Source: a bacterium
GTDB lineage: Bacteria; UBP15; UBA6099
Direction of reading: 5' to 3'
Assembly (NCBI GenBank): GCA_029573925.1
Contig: JAKQBV010000159.1
Location: 1-27,093 of the forward strand
Length of the DNA: 27,093 nt
Part shown: positions 23,625 through 27,093 of the stretch, in pieces
How the letters are laid out: every line of letters starts with the position of its first letter
How positions within the stretch are numbered: the first letter of the stretch is position 1
Program-made: the position numbers and the translations under genes
The notes under the pieces: model-generated
What the model was told of the DNA's origin: nothing
The model's database searches: none
Seen by the model: the letters and a program-made list of their open reading frames with translations, nothing else

Positions 23625-23714
23625 TGCCTTCCTCCATTTTATGCTTTGTATTTTTTCATCTTTGAAAGCGCTGTTTTGTTGCCTAAAGTGCGGAATAGTC
23701 CCGCTTTGTTCCAG

Positions 23715-23743
23715 ATTCTATTATGCGTATAATAAAAAATCAA
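23715..23743 (-). promoter_or_regulatory. Promoter of the exbB operon
   Basis: On the minus strand TTGATT (23738-23743) and TAGAAT (23715-23720) are 17 nt apart. The spacer contains a near-palindrome around TTATACGCATAA that might bind a regulator. No other good promoter is seen between 23625 and 23760, and the tight spacing downstream suggests this one serves all six genes. Confidence 0.55.
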
Positions 23744-23950
23744 GCCCCCCTTATAAATATTTACCTATAGTTGCCAACAGTTATTTCTATCAAGTTATTG
23801 TTGAAAAACAAACAAGCCGCAATAATCGCAGTCGGAGACATTGTCTGTTTTGTCTCTTCTCCACAACCTCTCTTCCCGCTTGCTTCATTTAGACAGTCCC
23901 ATCGCTGATTCCGTTGCTTTTTTCTCGAAATTATCGGTATGGCAAAATGA

Positions 23951-23965
23951 TTAGAGCGGCTCTAA
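23951..23965. promoter_or_regulatory. Short palindrome upstream of the hisC promoter, possible operator
   Basis: TTAGAG and CTCTAA flank CGG, ending 17 nt before the -35 box of the hisC promoter. It is too short for a terminator. The rest of 23745-23950 is AT-rich with no gene or strong structure visible. Confidence 0.3.
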
Positions 23966-23982
23966 CAGGTTTTGCTCATTCA

Positions 23983-24011
23983 TTGACCGGCGGAAAGAAG
24001 AAAACTATCAT
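23983..24011 (+). promoter_or_regulatory. Promoter of hisC-cmk
   Basis: TTGACC (23983-23988) and TATCAT (24006-24011) are 17 nt apart, placing the transcript start about 43 nt before the ATG at 24061. This supports the start at 24061 over upstream in-frame ATGs, which lie before or across the promoter. Confidence 0.6.
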
Positions 24012-24060
24012 ATCAAAGGCGCGCGAAATCAAGCGCAAAAGCCTGGAGGAGGGCATCATC

Positions 24061-25155
24061 ATGGACATCAAGAAACTAGTTCTTCCGCATCTTTTCGACA
24101 TCAAACCATACGTTCCCGGAAAACCCATACAGGAGGTTCAACGCGAGCTTGGCATAGAGGATGTGCTGAAGCTGGCGTCTAATGAAAACACGATAGGCCC
24201 TTCGCCCAAAGCGGTTGAGGCGATCCGCGCGGCGGCGGCGGGAGTCAACTTCTATCCTGACGGCGGATGCTACTACCTGAAAGAGAAACTGGGCGCGAAG
24301 TTGGGCGTCGGGGTCGACAACTTGGTGATCGGCAGCGGCGTAGACGAGCTGTTGCGCATACTTTGCGTGTCCTGCCTCGGCCCGAAAGATGAGGTAATTT
24401 TCGCCGATCCCTCGTTCGTGATGTATAAAATCTCCGCTATGGTCGCGGACGCCACTCTGATATCCGTGCCATGCAAAGAAAGATACTATCACGACATCCC
24501 CGCCATGCTCGACCGCGTCACGGACAGAACCAAGCTGTTCTTCCTGTGCAACCCGAACAATCCCACGGGGACGATTGTCAAAAAATCGGACGTCGATCTT
24601 CTGATGAGTAAAATTCCGGAGCATGTCCTAGTGGTGTTCGACGAGGCATATTTTGAATACGCGTCAGACCCGGACTATCCGCAGACGATGGAGTATTTCA
24701 AATCGGGGCGCGATGTCGTAATCTTCAGAACATTTTCGAAGGTGTACGGTCTTGCCGGGCTGCGCGCCGGCTACGGAATCATGAGCGAGGAACTGGCGGG
24801 CGTGTTCCACCGCGTGAGGAATCCATTCAACGTCAACGAGCTTGCGCAGGTCGCGGCGCTGGCCGCTCTCGACGACGACGAGCACGTCAAACGCGTGGTT
24901 GAGGCGAACGCGGCGGGAAGAAAACAGTTCTACGCCGCCTTCGACGCCATGGGCCTCGAATACGCGCCGTCCGACGCTAACTTCGTTCTGGTCGACATCA
25001 AGCGCGACTCCGAAGAGATATTCAACGCGCTCCTGAAAAAAGGAGTTATCGTGCGACCCGGCAGATTCCTCGGATTCCCCACCGGACTGCGAGTTTCGGT
25101 GTCCGACGAAAAAGCCAACGCGCGGTTCATAGCGGCTCTGAAGGAAGTCCTTTGA
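24061..25155 (+). CDS. hisC: HisC-type aminotransferase (histidinol-phosphate or aromatic aminotransferase)
   Basis: PLP-dependent class I/II aminotransferase, 364 residues. HisC converts imidazole-acetol phosphate to histidinol phosphate; relatives next to cmk often act on phenylalanine/tyrosine precursors instead. Visible motifs are LASNENTIGPSP near 38-48, CNPNNPTGT near 163-171, VFDEAYFEY near 192-200 and FRTFSKVYGLAGLRAGYG near 222-239, with the PLP-binding Lys at about 227. The Arg of the C-terminal GLRVSV segment is also present. ATG 24061 follows GGAGGAGGG by about 8 nt. No other his genes are in view. The stop overlaps the cmk start, and hisC-tyrA-aroA-cmk is a known aromatic-pathway order, so a role in aromatic amino acid synthesis is a fair alternative. 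Confidence 0.93.
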   Translation: MDIKKLVLPHLFDIKPYVPGKPIQEVQRELGIEDVLKLASNENTIGPSPKAVEAIRAAAAGVNFYPDGGCYYLKEKLGAKLGVGVDNLVIGSGVDELLRILCVSCLGPKDEVIFADPSFVMYKISAMVADATLISVPCKERYYHDIPAMLDRVTDRTKLFFLCNPNNPTGTIVKKSDVDLLMSKIPEHVLVVFDEAYFEYASDPDYPQTMEYFKSGRDVVIFRTFSKVYGLAGLRAGYGIMSEELAGVFHRVRNPFNVNELAQVAALAALDDDEHVKRVVEANAAGRKQFYAAFDAMGLEYAPSDANFVLVDIKRDSEEIFNALLKKGVIVRPGRFLGFPTGLRVSVSDEKANARFIAALKEVL

Positions 25156-25865
25156 TGAGCGCAAAGAAAAATTTATCGGTGGCGATTGACGGCCCGGCGG
25201 GAGCCGGCAAGAGCACGATTGCCAAGTTGGTGGCGCGCGCCTTCGGTCTGGAATACGCGGACACCGGAGCGATGTACCGGGGAGTTGCTCTTGCCGCGCG
25301 GCGCGCGGGCGTAGCCATAAACGACGAGCCGGCTCTCTCCCGCATCGCCTCGGAAACCGGCTTCTCATTCGAGGCGGTCGAGCGCGGCGGCTCCCTTGTC
25401 AACCGCGTCTTCATCAACGGCGAGGAAGTCACAGACGCCATTCGCGAGCCTGAAATCTCTTCTATGGCGTCGGCGGTGTCCGCCCTCAGCGGCGTGCGCG
25501 CCGCTCTGGTAGCCAAACAGAAACAAATGGGAGCCGCCGGCGGAGTCGCCATGGAAGGCCGCGACATCGGAAGCGTCGTCCTGCCGGACGCCGAGGTCAA
25601 GATTTTCCTCACCGCTTCCCCCGAAGCCCGCGCCGGGCGAAGACATCTCGAACTGCTCGCCGCAGGAAAGTCCGCAGATTACGACACCGTTCTCAAAGAG
25701 ATATCCGAGCGCGACCAGCGCGACGCCACCCGCGCCGACTCTCCGCTCAAACAGGCGGACGACGCGGCGCTGGTGGACACGGACAACCTGAATATCGAAC
25801 AGGTTGTCTCTCATATCTGCGATATTGTGACGGAAAAAACGGGCCGACGGCCCCTTACGGCTTGA
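25155..25865 (+). CDS. cmk: Cytidylate kinase
   Basis: Phosphorylates CMP and dCMP to diphosphates using ATP; cytosolic and usually essential. The 236-residue protein has the P-loop GPAGAGKST near 13-21, YADTGAMYRGVALAAR near 34-49, the CMP-binding GRDIGSVVLPDAEVKIFLTA near 135-154 and the lid-region RDQRDATRADSPL near 185-197. The ATG shares its A with the hisC TGA stop (TGATG), and AAGGAAG lies about 8 nt upstream, so translation is coupled. The C-terminal 11 nt overlap the end of the convergent gene at 25855. No ribosomal protein S1 or 1-acyl-glycerol acyltransferase gene follows, unlike many genomes. Confidence 0.97.
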   Translation: MSAKKNLSVAIDGPAGAGKSTIAKLVARAFGLEYADTGAMYRGVALAARRAGVAINDEPALSRIASETGFSFEAVERGGSLVNRVFINGEEVTDAIREPEISSMASAVSALSGVRAALVAKQKQMGAAGGVAMEGRDIGSVVLPDAEVKIFLTASPEARAGRRHLELLAAGKSADYDTVLKEISERDQRDATRADSPLKQADDAALVDTDNLNIEQVVSHICDIVTEKTGRRPLTA

Positions 25866-26718
25866 TTCCCAGCAAACGCTTTATCGGAGAGGCCTTCTTC
25901 ATCGCCTTCGCCTCCCGCGTGTTCTCCTCGCAGAATTCCAGATGCCTCGACTTGAACTCGCGCAAAGACGCGTTTTCCTTCTTCAACACTTCAACGGACT
26001 TCCTGATTTCCTCGGCCGCGTTCTCTTTCTGAGAAAGCTTGGCGCGGACAACCCGCAATTCTTCCTTCACACGCGCCACATCCGCCGCCGAGTCTCCGCT
26101 TTCCGCGATCTTCTCTATTCTTTGCTCTATCGAGGCTAGTTGTTTTTTTATCTGCTCGAGTGATTCCCTGTCTTTGCCCGCCGAAGCGTTCATAGCAGCC
26201 GCGAGAGAGCCTAACGCCCTGCTGATGTTCTCGCGCAACTGCCTGTTTTCGGCGCGCGCCTCTTCCCTCACCGACTCGACCGCCTTCAGCATCTGAAGCG
26301 CGATCGCGTTCACCACCATCGTCTGCTTCTCGTTCATGGCGAGGAACTTCGCCATGAGGTTGCCGCCGTTGCCCGCCGCCGCCGCTGCGGCTGCTTTCGC
26401 GTCTGGCGCGGTCGTCCTGCTCCGCTCAACTTCCATCGCGCCGGTCTCCAGCGGCATCGACGTCTGCGCCGGCCCAGCGCTTTTCGGCGTCGCGTCTATC
26501 GGATATTTCTCGGCCAACTTCTCCGTTATCGCGTCCCACGGCAGGTGCTGCTCCTCGCGCATATCCCGGATGTCCTTCAGGATATCCACCGCTTCCGCCC
26601 TGTACCTGCGCGAGCGCCCCGTCCCGACTCCGGGTATGAAATCGCTGAACAACTCCCTGTATTTCCTCAGCGAGCTTTCAGGCACGTCCAACTGCTTGGC
26701 TATATCTTTCAATGTCAT
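25855..26718 (-). CDS. MerR-like HTH protein with long coiled coil
   Basis: The 287-residue protein has an N-terminal MerR-type winged helix (MTLKDIAKQLDVPESSLRKY, then GVGTGRSRRYRAEAVDILKD). A low-complexity Ala-rich linker lies at about 105-120. A long, highly charged coiled coil spans about 150-265 and leads to a basic tail (KKASPIKRLLGIKP). It looks like a DNA-binding protein with an oligomerising or scaffold region rather than a ligand-sensing MerR regulator. Similar MerR-HTH plus coiled-coil designs occur in chromosome- or plasmid-partition and polar-organising proteins, but no function can be assigned. The start may be the GTG at 26739, seven codons earlier; neither has a clean ribosome site. 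Its promoter is at 26794-26822. It converges on cmk with an 11-nt overlap and no terminator between. Confidence 0.8.
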   Translation of the reverse strand: MTLKDIAKQLDVPESSLRKYRELFSDFIPGVGTGRSRRYRAEAVDILKDIRDMREEQHLPWDAITEKLAEKYPIDATPKSAGPAQTSMPLETGAMEVERSRTTAPDAKAAAAAAAGNGGNLMAKFLAMNEKQTMVVNAIALQMLKAVESVREEARAENRQLRENISRALGSLAAAMNASAGKDRESLEQIKKQLASIEQRIEKIAESGDSAADVARVKEELRVVRAKLSQKENAAEEIRKSVEVLKKENASLREFKSRHLEFCEENTREAKAMKKASPIKRLLGIKP

Positions 26719-26793
26719 CAATCGCGACAAGTTATCCACCCTACCAGAACCTGTTTCGCATCAATCAGGACTTCCCTTTGACTGAATGCGAAT

Positions 26794-26822
26794 AATATAT
26801 CATACGCCATATATACTGTCAA
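26794..26822 (-). promoter_or_regulatory. Strong promoter of the MerR-like gene
   Basis: On the minus strand TTGACA (26817-26822) and TATATT (26794-26799) are 17 nt apart within a very AT-rich tract. The spacer has alternating TATATA and a GGCGTA centre. Transcription would start about 70 nt before the coding start. Confidence 0.7.
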
Positions 26823-26883
26823 AATAACAATAGAGTAATTTTTTTATAAACAAGAATATTGACATTCAATCTATTGGCGGTAA

Positions 26884-27093
26884 TCAGCCCGGCGCCGGAG
26901 AGTCGTTCGCCGCATTCTGTTTCTGCTTAAGCGGCCGCAGGCCGATGAAGGCCGCTAGCGCGCACACGCCCAGAATCGCCGCGCACGCGCCGAACGGCGC
27001 GTAACGGCCCGCAAGATTGTACGTGTTCTCCGCTATGGTGATTTCAATCTTCAACCCGTCGCCGTACAGCACCGGGCCGAGGAAAAGACCGAT
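26884..27093 (-). CDS. C-terminal 69 residues of an unidentified membrane protein
   Basis: The minus-strand frame is open to the window edge and ends with TGA at 26884. It starts IGLFLGPVLYGDGLKIEI, followed by a polar loop, then one membrane helix (FGACAAILGVCALAAFIGL) and a short basic, Gln/Asn-rich cytosolic tail ending SPAPG. The GLFLGPVLYG followed by a final helix resembles the last two helices of a major-facilitator-type transporter, but too little is visible to be sure. No terminator is seen before the next promoter at 26822. Confidence 0.55.
   Translation of the reverse strand: MGLFLGPVLYGDGLKIEITIAENTYNLAGRYAPFGACAAILGVCALAAFIGLRPLKQKQNAANDSPAPG

Overview
The window is GC-rich bacterial chromosome with high coding density. 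It carries a dnaK-grpE-dnaJ-hspR heat-shock operon and an ExbB-ExbD-TonB-type motor operon, which together with secreted proteins and one S-layer-homology (SLH) protein point to a diderm (two-membrane) bacterium. Gene order and family mix do not fit a well-known model genus. An uncultured lineage or candidate phylum is plausible, but this is inference and I cannot place it from sequence alone.

Layout. (1) 1-2902, minus strand: the N-terminal 468 residues of transketolase, cut by the window edge, preceded by a secreted AttH/CrtC-type lipocalin-fold protein. (2) 2903-3417: a long leader region ending in a perfect-consensus sigma-70 promoter. (3) 3418-7708, plus strand: dnaK, grpE, dnaJ and an HspR-type MerR regulator, closed by a strong bidirectional hairpin. 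(4) 7750-11250: a more AT-rich, repeat-rich island. A cytosolic hybrid PAS sensor kinase and a tiny membrane protein are bracketed by palindromic intergenic repeats, including two identical 81-nt direct repeats about 2.6 kb apart. (5) 11269-15111: a secreted protein of unknown function (minus), a secreted EEP-family nuclease/phosphatase (plus) and a TIGR03960-type radical SAM protein (plus, possibly leaderless). (6) 15150-15673: a truncated, frameshifted IS630-family transposase remnant. (7) 15794-23624, minus strand: six tightly packed genes, read in the order ExbB, ExbD, TonB-like protein, large secreted protein with a C-terminal cohesin-like domain, SLH/coiled-coil protein, and a Cache-HAMP-PAS sensor kinase whose phospho-acceptor histidine appears replaced. 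(8) 24061-25865, plus strand: hisC-type aminotransferase translationally coupled to cytidylate kinase. (9) 25855-27093, minus strand: a MerR-like HTH/coiled-coil protein converging on cmk, and the C-terminus of an unidentified membrane protein.

How the genes work together. The chaperone operon is a self-contained folding machine with its own likely repressor. The six-gene minus operon is the most unusual unit. It combines a proton-motive-force motor (ExbBD plus a TonB-like rod with a non-TonB C-terminus), a cohesin-bearing exported protein, an SLH envelope protein and a membrane sensor, and reads like an undescribed envelope or surface-assembly system. The repeat-bracketed kinase is a candidate excisable cassette.
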